A stretch of DNA of 53,930 bases from UBA5232 sp964557565 (GTDB lineage Bacteria > Patescibacteriota > Dojkabacteria > SC72), in assembly GCA_964557565.1 (NCBI GenBank), contig CAZLAH010000004.1:1-53930 (forward strand), given 5' to 3'. The notes beneath the pieces are model-generated. The model was not told where the DNA came from. It saw nothing but the letters and a program-made list of their open reading frames with translations, and did not search any database. This document shows, in pieces, positions 14,617-22,981 of this stretch. A program made the translations under genes and the position numbers. How positions within the stretch are numbered: the stretch's first letter is position 1; each line of letters opens with the position of its first letter.

Positions 14617-15351
14617 CTAGTTATACATATATGAAGTAATTTTACCTGAGAGATTGGTAATGACTATCTTTCTCTTAGAGCCTTTTCCCAAAGGTGTTAT
14701 TTCTAATTCAAAATTAACCGGATTATCTATTGGATCTCCATTACTTGTGTAGTTAATGAGATCTCCATCTGCATTGTAGAAAAATGTTCTTCCTGATACT
14801 GATTCAAAAAGTACATAGTTAACTTCTGATTCTTCTGTCCCCATTACATCTATAACTCCTTTAGGTGGTTTAGTGCTACCAACATAACCAGAGAGGTTCT
14901 TAACTTCAGATTCAGGCTCTGCCATTGGGCATGTACTACTTGTATATGTATCTTCTGTAAAATCAGGTAAGTGTGCATTAGTATCATCTATGAACATATT
15001 AGGATTGTATGCTGGTAATTTTGATTTTGTTCGTATATCTCCATAATCAGAGTAGGGCGAGCACCATTTAAATGTTCTGTATTCTCCGTCTTCTGTCACA
15101 TTAGAGAAATCGATACCTAGACCATATATCCATCTTTCTCCTGAGTTTCTCTGAAGAAGCATAGATGCCCTTTGTACATTTCTAATGTCTTGTTCTAGAT
15201 TAAGAACATACTCATTCATTTTGACAGTATTCTGTAATCCATCAAACGAAGAGAATGTCATGCCCCCAAGTATAGCCAAAATGCCCATTACAACAAGCAT
15301 TTCAAGAAGAGTATAAGCCGGATACTTTTTAAAAGTAGATGAACGATTCAA
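14617..15351 (-). CDS. minor prepilin-like protein (GspH/FimT-like)
   Basis: A 244-residue protein with leader MNRSSTFKKYPA and then YTLLEMLVVMGILAILG, glutamate at +5; the residue before the cleavage site is Ala. After the hydrophobic helix, the NLEQDIRNVQRASM segment resembles the amphipathic helix of GspH/FimT pseudopilins. The remaining sequence contains possible disulfide Cys (CSPY, STCPM). Part of the four-gene minor prepilin set. Confidence 0.8.
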   Translation of the reverse strand: MNRSSTFKKYPAYTLLEMLVVMGILAILGGMTFSSFDGLQNTVKMNEYVLNLEQDIRNVQRASMLLQRNSGERWIYGLGIDFSNVTEDGEYRTFKWCSPYSDYGDIRTKSKLPAYNPNMFIDDTNAHLPDFTEDTYTSSTCPMAEPESEVKNLSGYVGSTKPPKGVIDVMGTEESEVNYVLFESVSGRTFFYNADGDLINYTSNGDPIDNPVNFELEITPLGKGSKRKIVITNLSGKITSYMYN

Positions 15352-15403
15352 GGCAGTAATGATTTAAATCAACAATAGAATGTAACATAGAAGCAAATTA
15401 TAT

Positions 15404-15988
15404 TCAATTACTCAAGTAGAAACCACTTTCTTTTGGCTTCCAATCAGAATCATCCAAGCTCTTTACAGATACTGCATATGGATCTCCACTGTTTTGAGAA
15501 CCGATATCATTGTAGGGAATAGGAAGAGCCTCAGGTAGTTCTCCAATACCACTTCCTACACAGTAAAAACCTCTTTCTGTTTCGTCATCTATTCCTCCTA
15601 GCGATACACATACAATTACAAGTTGTTGATCATATGAGTCTACTCCATAGTAAAATGTAGCATCCATACCACCATCAAAACCTCCTTGCGCTTCTGCATA
15701 TGGTACTAATACTTGTTCAGCTGCATCTCCCGTTGTACCTAATGCTCTAGCAAAGAATTCTCCAGATATACATCCATTACAAGAACCAACTTCTGGATAG
15801 CTACCATTGTCATTTTTGTAATCCAAAAGAATTGTGTAAAGCTTTCTTGCAGCATCCTTGTGTAATGTGTCTTGTGATTGCCAAGTTGCATACCTTCCAA
15901 CTAAGATACCTATTGTTATGAGTATTATGAGAATACCCATAACTACAAGAAGCTCAACCAATGTGAAAGATTTATATTTAGAAACCAT
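15404..15988 (-). CDS. prepilin, paralogue of the major pilin
   Basis: A 194-residue pilin-like protein: leader MVSKYKS, then FTLVELLVVMGILIILITIG, with Ser at -1. The mature part aligns over its length with the major pilin at 16817-17392 (shared RKLYTILLDYKNDNGSYP versus DQIYQGLQAYYTDNRAFP layout and a VCVSLGG/VCVSLRG segment near the C-terminus). Its gene starts 11 nt before the pilD end. A likely duplicate of the main pilin, now a minor or alternative subunit. Confidence 0.85.
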   Translation of the reverse strand: MVSKYKSFTLVELLVVMGILIILITIGILVGRYATWQSQDTLHKDAARKLYTILLDYKNDNGSYPEVGSCNGCISGEFFARALGTTGDAAEQVLVPYAEAQGGFDGGMDATFYYGVDSYDQQLVIVCVSLGGIDDETERGFYCVGSGIGELPEALPIPYNDIGSQNSGDPYAVSVKSLDDSDWKPKESGFYLSN

Positions 15989-15999
15989 ATTTTAATCTA

Positions 16000-16743
16000 T
16001 CATATTCCAATGAATTTAAGAAGAATGTTCCACAGCTGGAAGCCATAAATGCTGGAGAGAAGAAAAGAGATTGTAAAAAATGGTAACATTGGAACCTTCG
16101 CTTTCTTAATGTCTTGTTTTGTAATTGCAAGCAATAATAATGAGTAGAGTAGGGCTAATACTACTCCAACCCAGAACATAACAATGAATTGTTGGTATGA
16201 AAGAAGTATTCCTATTGAGAAGAGTACAAGGATATCTCCAAGACCAACAGATTCTTTAAATCTGTTAATCAGTAAAAAGATCAATCCTGTTATTGTCGGA
16301 GCTATGAGGTTTGTAAAATCTAAATTGAAAAAGAAAAGTACAACACAAAGTAGAAGAAAGATATGTATTAGATTCTTTTGTACAGCCATATATATGTAAT
16401 CAAAATATGAAAGAGTAAAAAGGAAAAGAATCACCAATACTGTTGTAAAGGGTATACTGTATATATATATTAGAAGAAATGTTACTCCCAAGAAAAGCTC
16501 TGAGAGAGGATAGTAAGAACTAATACCTTTATGACATGTCGAGCATTTACCCTTCAAGAGTATATATCCTAAGATTGGGAATAGTTCAATCCAATTTAAT
16601 TGCTTTCCACATTTTTCACAATGGGAATTTTTTGTAAATATGTCAGGATATTTGTATTTGTTATCTATTCTATACAATGTTGCATTAAGGAAACTAGCTA
16701 CTGCTGCTCCAAAAAGGAATATTGATATATACAGAATAATCAT
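16000..16743 (-). CDS. pilD: prepilin peptidase (leader peptidase / A24 family)
   Basis: A 247-residue multi-pass membrane aspartic peptidase that cleaves prepilin leaders. It carries the cytosolic zinc loop CEKCGK...CSTC (about residues 42-70), the first catalytic Asp in SYFDYIYM (about 114) and the second in the GLGD motif (about 168-171). The A24 methyltransferase-type N-terminus ASFLNATLYR is present. TATAAT ends 6 nt before the ATG, right after the major-pilin terminator, so it may begin a separate leaderless transcript carrying the minor prepilins. Confidence 0.93.
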   Translation of the reverse strand: MIILYISIFLFGAAVASFLNATLYRIDNKYKYPDIFTKNSHCEKCGKQLNWIELFPILGYILLKGKCSTCHKGISSYYPLSELFLGVTFLLIYIYSIPFTTVLVILFLFTLSYFDYIYMAVQKNLIHIFLLLCVVLFFFNLDFTNLIAPTITGLIFLLINRFKESVGLGDILVLFSIGILLSYQQFIVMFWVGVVLALLYSLLLLAITKQDIKKAKVPMLPFFTISFLLSSIYGFQLWNILLKFIGI

Positions 16744-16771
16744 ATTTAAATTATATATTAATTAAGTTAAG

Positions 16772-16797
16772 AAAAAACCCCTCAAAAGAGGGGTTTT
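16772..16797 (-). terminator. Rho-independent terminator after the major pilin gene
   Basis: Perfect 10-bp stem AAAACCCCTC / GAGGGGTTTT with AAAA loop (16774-16797). On the minus strand it is followed by six T. It lies 20 nt after the major pilin stop and upstream of pilD. Confidence 0.85.
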
Positions 16798-16816
16798 AAA
16801 TCAAACGAAAGAAGAA

Positions 16817-17392
16817 CTATTCCCAAGCATTACCATTCCAGTCAGATGGATTTACAGCTTCACCTGCTAGAAGGATGGCAGCATAATCAGCACCTGTTGC
16901 AGTATCTCCATTTACACTTGTTTTGTTAGTTATACTTGGTGCAAAATCTTCTGTTACACCAAAACCGTTACCATTACAATAGTATGAACCATCATCTCGA
17001 TCATCATTTGCATCAGCATTTCCTCTCAAAGAAACGCATACCAAGACTGCTTGATCTCCATTCATTCCACCAACAAAATAGTAATAGGAAGCTTCTGTAC
17101 CACCTTTAAAAGCGCCAGAATCTAAATATTTGTAAAGATCTCCATCCGTACTCAACATAGTAGCGATATCACTCCCTGTTGGGAAAGCTCTATTGTCCGT
17201 ATAGTATGCCTGTAATCCTTGATATATTTGATCTGCAGCATTTTGATGTGCTACATCATTTGCTCTATTGATTGCAAATCTACCTGCAGTTATACCTACA
17301 ACCATGAGGATGATGAGGATACCCATAACGATAAGCATTTCGACAAGTGTGAAAGCTCCATATGTATTCTTTCTGATATTCATATAGGACAA
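16817..17392 (-). CDS. major type IV pilin (prepilin)
   Basis: A 191-residue prepilin: basic leader, then FTLVEMLIVMGILIILMVVG with glutamate at +5 and Ala at -1. Two Cys near the C-terminal half (VCVSLRG, SYYCNGNG) could form the D-region disulfide. It is the only pilus gene flanked by both its own TTGACA promoter and a strong terminator, so it is probably made in excess as the main subunit. ATGs at residues 1 and 4 are both possible; I keep the longer one. Confidence 0.88.
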   Translation of the reverse strand: MSYMNIRKNTYGAFTLVEMLIVMGILIILMVVGITAGRFAINRANDVAHQNAADQIYQGLQAYYTDNRAFPTGSDIATMLSTDGDLYKYLDSGAFKGGTEASYYYFVGGMNGDQAVLVCVSLRGNADANDDRDDGSYYCNGNGFGVTEDFAPSITNKTSVNGDTATGADYAAILLAGEAVNPSDWNGNAWE

Positions 17393-17412
17393 TAATTAAT
17401 TTAACTATTAAT

Positions 17413-17441
17413 AAATTACACAACTTTAAGAGCACTGTCAA
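17413..17441 (-). promoter_or_regulatory. promoter of the major pilin gene
   Basis: On the minus strand -35 TTGACA (17441-17436), exactly 17-nt spacer, -10 TAATTT (17418-17413). Predicted leader is about 14 nt. It lies in the 55-nt gap between pilC and the pilin gene. Confidence 0.65.
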
Positions 17442-17447
17442 TAGTAT

Positions 17448-18659
17448 CTAACCAATAGCAGTAGAGAGTTGGAACATTGGCATATATACTGCCATCGCTA
17501 TGAAACCAATTGCCAGACCCATAATTACTAAGAACAACGGTTCTAATATAGAGGAGAGGTTACTAGTTGCAGTATCTACCTCCTCTTTGTAATATTCAGA
17601 TACTTTTGCAAGTACAGAATCTATTTCTCCTGTCTCCTCTCCAACTGCCACCATACTACTTACTAGTAGTGGAAAGTATTCACTTCTTGCAAGAGGTATA
17701 GCTAAAGCACCTCCTTTCTCAATCTCGTTCCTAGCTTCCATTACAGTATCTCTATACATCTCATTACTCAAAGATTGGGCAGTTAGCTCAAGTGCTTTGA
17801 TAATAGAGAGACCGCTACTAAGTAAAAGAGACAGTATTCTTGTAAATTGAGAAAGCTGCATTTTAGAGATAATAGTACCTACTCCAGGGACTTTTAAGAT
17901 TAATTTGTCAAAATTTCTCTTTCCTCTCTCTGTATCAAGATAGTATTTGATACCTACAGACACAACAGTAATTATGAGAATAACAGCCCACCAATAGTTA
18001 ACAAAGAAGGAGCTCATATTCATCAAGAATGTTGTAGCCCATGGTAATTCGGCATCAAAATCCTCATAGATTTCTGCCATTGATGGTACCAAAACAAACA
18101 TCATCAACACAATAACAACAACAATTACTAAAAGAATAATTATTGGGTATATCATTGCAGACTTAATCTTGCTTCCTAGAGCATTCTTTTCCTCTAGTTC
18201 GGTAGCAAGCTTTTCAAGTATTACTTCCAAATTACCACTTTCTTCTCCAGCTTGTATAAGATTTATTGTTATTGCATCAAAGATTTCCTCCTGATCTCTG
18301 AAAGATTCAGAGAGTGATTTACCCGACTCTATAGATTTAAGAACATTCTTAAGAACTTTCTTAAATAAAGGATTAGAAGATTGCATCTGCATAATTTCCA
18401 AAGATCTAGTAAGTGGAAGACCAGAACCTACCATAGTGGCCATCTGTCTCATGAAGACTACTTTGTCTTTCATAGGGACTCCACCTATGTTTATCTCATT
18501 CAACTTCTCAACATCAAAACCAAATCCTTGTTTTACAGAAACAACTATCAATCCTCTGTCGTGAAGGATATCTGCAACTGAGACTTCATCCTTCGCCTCC
18601 ATTTCACCCTCTACAACTTTCCCATTTACATCTCTTGCTGAGTATTTAAATTTTTGCAT
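17448..18659 (-). CDS. pilC: type IV pilus inner-membrane platform protein PilC
   Basis: A 403-residue GspF/PilC-family protein with two repeats of the T2SSF domain: the first around residues 65-190 (MRQMATMVGSGLPLTRSLEIM), the second around 270-390 (FTRILSLLLSSGLSIIKALEL). Three membrane helices (about 168-190, 212-232, 375-398). It anchors the pilus base and contacts PilB/PilT. The start is 5 nt after the pilT stop. Confidence 0.95.
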   Translation of the reverse strand: MQKFKYSARDVNGKVVEGEMEAKDEVSVADILHDRGLIVVSVKQGFGFDVEKLNEINIGGVPMKDKVVFMRQMATMVGSGLPLTRSLEIMQMQSSNPLFKKVLKNVLKSIESGKSLSESFRDQEEIFDAITINLIQAGEESGNLEVILEKLATELEEKNALGSKIKSAMIYPIIILLVIVVVIVLMMFVLVPSMAEIYEDFDAELPWATTFLMNMSSFFVNYWWAVILIITVVSVGIKYYLDTERGKRNFDKLILKVPGVGTIISKMQLSQFTRILSLLLSSGLSIIKALELTAQSLSNEMYRDTVMEARNEIEKGGALAIPLARSEYFPLLVSSMVAVGEETGEIDSVLAKVSEYYKEEVDTATSNLSSILEPLFLVIMGLAIGFIAMAVYMPMFQLSTAIG

Positions 18660-18664
18660 TATTA

Positions 18665-20296
18665 TTAAACCTTAAGTAATCTTAGAACTTCCTCTGGGTG
18701 TACAGCAAATTCCTGAGCTCTCTGTACAGAGATTATTCCTTCTCTGACCAAATTGACCAGTGATTTTTCTAAATACATCATACCAACATCTGAGCTTGTT
18801 CTAATTACATTATCTATCTGGTATGCTTTCCCTTCCCTTATGAGATTAGAAATTGCAGAATTGTTCAACATAATTTCAGATACTGCTCTTCGACCACCTT
18901 TCTCAAGAGGTATTAATCTTTGAGATACAACAGCTTCCAAAGAGTTCGCTATTTGAGCTCTTACCTGTTGCTGTTGATTCTCTGGGAAGACATCAATTAT
19001 ACGATCAATTGTTTGGGCTGCACTGTTTGTATGGAGTGTAGCAAATACCAAATGTCCTGTTTCAGCCAATGTTATGGCAGAAGCTATCGTCTCATAGTCT
19101 CTCATCTCTCCAACGAGTATGACATCAGGGTCTTGTCTTAAAGCACTCCTAAGAGCAATACTCCAAGAGTGTGTATCGTCATTCATTTCTCTTTGATCGA
19201 TTAATGCTTTTTTACCCTCAAATACATATTCAATTGGATCTTCTATGGTTACTATGTGTGAGAATCTGTTTCTATTAATATCTTCTAATATTGCAGCTAA
19301 TGTAGTACTTTTACCATGACCAGTAGGACCTGTTACAAGAATTAAACCCTGTTTAAGTTTTGCAAATTGATGATAAATCTGTGGAAGCATAAGCTCTTCA
19401 ATTGTTCTAATCCTTGAAGGAATCAACCTAAATGCTGCAGAAAGATTCTTCATTGAATAGTAGGCATTTACCCTAAATCTAGCACTGGTATTACCTTGAT
19501 ATGTATATGCGAAATCGATCTCTCTATTAACTTCTAAAAGTTCTTTCTTCTCATCTGAGAGAATAGAGAATATTAAAACTTCTACATCTTCTGGTGTCAA
19601 GATTTTTTCACCTAAATCTTGCAACTCGCCATCAATTCTAATAATTGGCGTGTATCCTGCAGAGATATGCAGATCTGAAGCATTTCTATTCACAGCTTCA
19701 GAAAGTAGTTTTTCCATACTAAGTTCTGATGTATCAAAAGAGAGTGGAATATCTACAGGAGATACAGGAGCAGAAACTGGAGTTGGAGTACTCACTGGAT
19801 TACTAAGAATTTGACTACTATCTTCACCTTCATCTTTTTTAATAGGTTCACTTTTTGGTAGATTACCTAAATTGTTTGGCTTGGGCTCTCTGTTCATAGC
19901 TCTTGGTTTTTTCATGTCAGGCATTATGCTTTCTAAGGAACCAAAACTTGTAACATTCGGTGCTGGAACTTGTGGAGTATCAAAATTAGGTGTCATATTC
20001 TGTTGAATATCTTGCAGTATTGCTTCTGTTGGGACATTAGGCTCAGAAGCTAATTCTACTTTTTGTCGCTCTAAATTCGCTGGAACTTCTTCCTTTGGAG
20101 TTTCTGTTTTCTTCTCCTCAGCAAGAAGATCATCTAAACTTTTACGAAGATCTGCAAGTTTGTCATCGTTATTTACCAAAGGAGTTACAGGAACTGAAGA
20201 CTGAGTAGGAGAGGGACTAGGTGAAGTTACATTACCTGAAAAATCAGGGTACTGAAATTTTGTACTATCATTTTGATTTTGGGCAGTATCTTCCAT
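18665..20296 (-). CDS. pilT: pilus retraction ATPase PilT with long N-terminal extension
   Basis: A 543-residue protein. Residues 190-543 are a full PilT: LLSEAVNRNASDLHISAG, Walker A GPTGHGKST near 325, Asp-box TIEDPIEY, ALRQDPDVILVGEMRD Walker B, and the HTNSAA histidine box. About 190 Pro/Ser/Thr/acidic-rich residues precede it, which normal PilT (about 350 aa) lacks; they look disordered and could regulate or localise the motor. Presence of PilT predicts retractable pili. Confidence 0.92.
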   Translation of the reverse strand: MEDTAQNQNDSTKFQYPDFSGNVTSPSPSPTQSSVPVTPLVNNDDKLADLRKSLDDLLAEEKKTETPKEEVPANLERQKVELASEPNVPTEAILQDIQQNMTPNFDTPQVPAPNVTSFGSLESIMPDMKKPRAMNREPKPNNLGNLPKSEPIKKDEGEDSSQILSNPVSTPTPVSAPVSPVDIPLSFDTSELSMEKLLSEAVNRNASDLHISAGYTPIIRIDGELQDLGEKILTPEDVEVLIFSILSDEKKELLEVNREIDFAYTYQGNTSARFRVNAYYSMKNLSAAFRLIPSRIRTIEELMLPQIYHQFAKLKQGLILVTGPTGHGKSTTLAAILEDINRNRFSHIVTIEDPIEYVFEGKKALIDQREMNDDTHSWSIALRSALRQDPDVILVGEMRDYETIASAITLAETGHLVFATLHTNSAAQTIDRIIDVFPENQQQQVRAQIANSLEAVVSQRLIPLEKGGRRAVSEIMLNNSAISNLIREGKAYQIDNVIRTSSDVGMMYLEKSLVNLVREGIISVQRAQEFAVHPEEVLRLLKV

Positions 20297-20319
20297 ATAT
20301 ATATAGTTATATCAAAAAA

Positions 20320-22128
20320 TTATTCTTTTGAAACCCTCAAGACTTCCTCAAGAGTAGTAATTCCTTCCAAAGCTTTTAAGTATCCGTCCTGTATCATCGT
20401 AAGCATACCTTGTTCTATTGCTGCATCCCTAATGTTTGCATCAGTAACATTTTCCATAATCATTCTACTAATGTTTTCTTTCAAATCTAACACTTCAAAA
20501 ATACCAATTCTCCCAGAATAACCAGTACCACCACATTTATCACAGCCTTTTCCTCTGTAAAGATATACAACAGGTTGGCCATCGGGACCAATTTCTGGTG
20601 CTTTCAAAAAACTCTTCTTACCGTTTTCCTCTTGCGTACTTTTAGCTACAGAAGCTCTGTTTAAGTACTGAATCAAATCAAAACCTTTTGCAGTTTTCAT
20701 TGTTTCAAGTATGTTGGCTACAACTTCAGGAGTAGCAGGATATGCTTCTAAACAATCAGTACATATTTTCCTTGGGAGTCTCTGTGCTACAACAGCCCTA
20801 ATGGTAGAAGCTAAAAGATATGGCTCGATACCCATATCAAGCAACCTTGGGATTGCTGCAGGCGCACTGTTTGTGTGTAAGGTGGAAAGTACCAAGTGTC
20901 CAGTCAAAGAAGCTTGTACAGCGAGTTGTGCTGTTTCCTCATCACGAATCTCTCCAACCATAACTACATCTGGGTCTTGTCTAAGAACAGATCTCAAACC
21001 GTTTGCGAATGTAAGACCAACATCAGGATTTATCTGCACCTGTGTAACACCGGGGATTCTGATTTCAACAGGATTTTCCAAAGATATGATATTCACCTTA
21101 GGATCATTAACCTTGATTAAAGAACATGCCAATGTCCTAGTTTTACCACTACCAGTAGGACCTGTAATTAAAACAATACCATTCGTAACACTCAATGCAT
21201 CAACATAGACCTTATATGCGTTTCCTCTTAAGCCAGTACTTTCCAAAGTAATATCAGCAGTCTCTGATTCTAGGAGTCTCAAAACGACTTTCTCACCATG
21301 AATTGAAGGCATAATTGAAACACGAAGATCTATCTTTGTATTACCAATCTTTATTGGAAATCTTCCATCTTGAGGAACTCTTTTTTCATCTATCTTCAAA
21401 TTAGAAAGGATCTTGATCCTCGAAACTATTGCTGGATTCAAGTTCTTTGGTAATGTCAACCTCTCTGTCATAACACCATGAATACGGAACCTAACCCTTA
21501 CACGCTTCTCCATCGGCTCTACATGTATATCCGAAGCTTTTGATGTAACTGCATACTGAAGCATAGAGTTAACAATCCTAGCAACAGGAGCCGAGGAAAG
21601 ATCTGTACTAGAGAAAAGATTCGGGTCTTCACTAATATCTGTAACTGGAACATCTACATCCTCCAAAGCATCTGTAACTTCTGAACTCATCATATCTCCA
21701 ACTCTTCTATCCAGTATTGACTTAATACCTTCTTTTGTAGTTATGAAAACCTGTATACGTGTACCTTTAGGATATTTCTGCTCTAATGCCTGTGTAGCCT
21801 GAATATCGAAAGGATCCTCCAATGCAATCTTTACAAAATCTTGCCCCCTCTCAAAAGGAACAGCACTGTATTTAGCCAAATTATCTATGGGAACCTCTGC
21901 TATGACACTTTCTGAAATAGTTGTTTTTGTTAAATCTACAAAAGGGATACCAAATATCTCAGATTTCGCTTTTGCAATCTCTTCATCAGGAACAATTCCA
22001 AGCTCACGAAGAATAACATCTTCACTTTTTTCTGTACGACTTCTTTCAAGAAGAACTTTTCTTGCGCTTTCTTCATCTATCAAACCCTTGTTTTGCAGAT
22101 GTTTTAAAAGAGATATACTAGTGGACAT
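20320..22128 (-). CDS. pilB: pilus extension ATPase PilB
   Basis: A 602-residue PilB/GspE-family ATPase. N-terminal MshEN/GspE-N-like domain (1-150), Walker A GPTGSGKTRT near 322, Asp box, VLRQDPDVVMVGEIRDEETA and a His box LSTLHTNSA. The C-terminal zinc motif CTDC...CDKCGGTGYSGRIGIFEV is characteristic of PilB rather than PilT; an insert of about 35 residues separates the Cys pairs. First gene of the leftward pilus locus, divergent from holB. Confidence 0.95.
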   Translation of the reverse strand: MSTSISLLKHLQNKGLIDEESARKVLLERSRTEKSEDVILRELGIVPDEEIAKAKSEIFGIPFVDLTKTTISESVIAEVPIDNLAKYSAVPFERGQDFVKIALEDPFDIQATQALEQKYPKGTRIQVFITTKEGIKSILDRRVGDMMSSEVTDALEDVDVPVTDISEDPNLFSSTDLSSAPVARIVNSMLQYAVTSKASDIHVEPMEKRVRVRFRIHGVMTERLTLPKNLNPAIVSRIKILSNLKIDEKRVPQDGRFPIKIGNTKIDLRVSIMPSIHGEKVVLRLLESETADITLESTGLRGNAYKVYVDALSVTNGIVLITGPTGSGKTRTLACSLIKVNDPKVNIISLENPVEIRIPGVTQVQINPDVGLTFANGLRSVLRQDPDVVMVGEIRDEETAQLAVQASLTGHLVLSTLHTNSAPAAIPRLLDMGIEPYLLASTIRAVVAQRLPRKICTDCLEAYPATPEVVANILETMKTAKGFDLIQYLNRASVAKSTQEENGKKSFLKAPEIGPDGQPVVYLYRGKGCDKCGGTGYSGRIGIFEVLDLKENISRMIMENVTDANIRDAAIEQGMLTMIQDGYLKALEGITTLEEVLRVSKE

Positions 22129-22210
22129 TGGGCAGTATTCCTATGTTATATATCATCCAGTTTATGCTAATACTTAACCTTAGTCAATATAATCTAGGAA
22201 GTGTTGGGTA

Positions 22211-22219
22211 TGGTAGAAT
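22211..22219 (+). promoter_or_regulatory. extended -10 promoter of holB-like gene, leaderless
   Basis: TGG-TAGAAT ends 5 nt before the ATG at 22225, so transcription should begin at the start codon. AGGGG between them could otherwise act as a Shine-Dalgarno on a longer transcript. No convincing -35. Confidence 0.5.
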
Positions 22220-22224
22220 AGGGG

Positions 22225-22911
22225 ATGACATATATCCTAGTTAACAAAAACAAAAAAAGTAGAGAAGAGTTTCTAATCGAAACAATAGGCAAGGTTCTTA
22301 ATAGAGAACTTACAAAAAATGACATTGAAAGTAATCCCGATATCCACATCTTAGATATACAAGACAAAAACAGCCTAGGAATAGAGGATATTAAGGGATT
22401 TCAAACAGAAATGAGATTTAGACCATTTCAAGAAGATATTCAAATAGGAATAATAATTGACGCTCAGAAGCTAACTACCCAAGCACAAAACGCACTCTTA
22501 AAAACACTTGAAGAGACATCTAAATATACCGTATATATACTTTCCGTAGACAATGAGAAAAATCTACTTGCAACAATTAGATCCAGAGGCAGAGTGATAT
22601 ACAGCAGAAATAAGAAAGAGCTTTTCGAAGAAAATTTAGATGTTGAGAATATTTTAAGTAGTGATTTGTACAACAAATTTTTAATTGCAGAAAAACACTC
22701 AACTGACAAGGATTCTTCTTTAGAATTAATAATAGCTTTCGAGGAGTATTTCAAAAAGAAACTTGAATTAGATATTAAAAATGGTAATATTGGAAGCTCA
22801 AAAGAGATTGCAATTGTGTTAGAAATATTACAAAAAAGCACAGAGAAAATCGTAGCAAATTGTAATAGAAGATTGGTTTTAGAAAGCATGATATTGCAAA
22901 TAAAGGCTTAA
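22225..22911 (+). CDS. holB: DNA polymerase III delta'-like clamp-loader subunit
   Basis: A 228-residue AAA+-derived protein. It has the delta' hallmarks IIDAQKLTTQAQNALLKTLE and LLATIRSRGRVI, which correspond to sensor-1 and the SRC-type arginine finger region, but no Walker A. The family is usually about 300 residues, so the collar domain is shortened. It probably serves as the non-ATP-hydrolysing member of the clamp loader. It lies 70 nt upstream of gyrB. Confidence 0.8.
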   Translation: MTYILVNKNKKSREEFLIETIGKVLNRELTKNDIESNPDIHILDIQDKNSLGIEDIKGFQTEMRFRPFQEDIQIGIIIDAQKLTTQAQNALLKTLEETSKYTVYILSVDNEKNLLATIRSRGRVIYSRNKKELFEENLDVENILSSDLYNKFLIAEKHSTDKDSSLELIIAFEEYFKKKLELDIKNGNIGSSKEIAIVLEILQKSTEKIVANCNRRLVLESMILQIKA

Positions 22912-22981
22912 CATAATAAGCTAAAAAGGGTAAAATATATAGTACTTGAGTCTGAAATAATTTACACTTCTAGAAATAATT

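Noticed and set aside
20711..21208. 165-residue plus-strand frame inside pilB, and similar long antisense frames in gyrA, clp and rluD regions
   Set aside because: They are opposite-strand shadows of well-supported genes, with unnatural Ser/Cys/Phe-rich composition.
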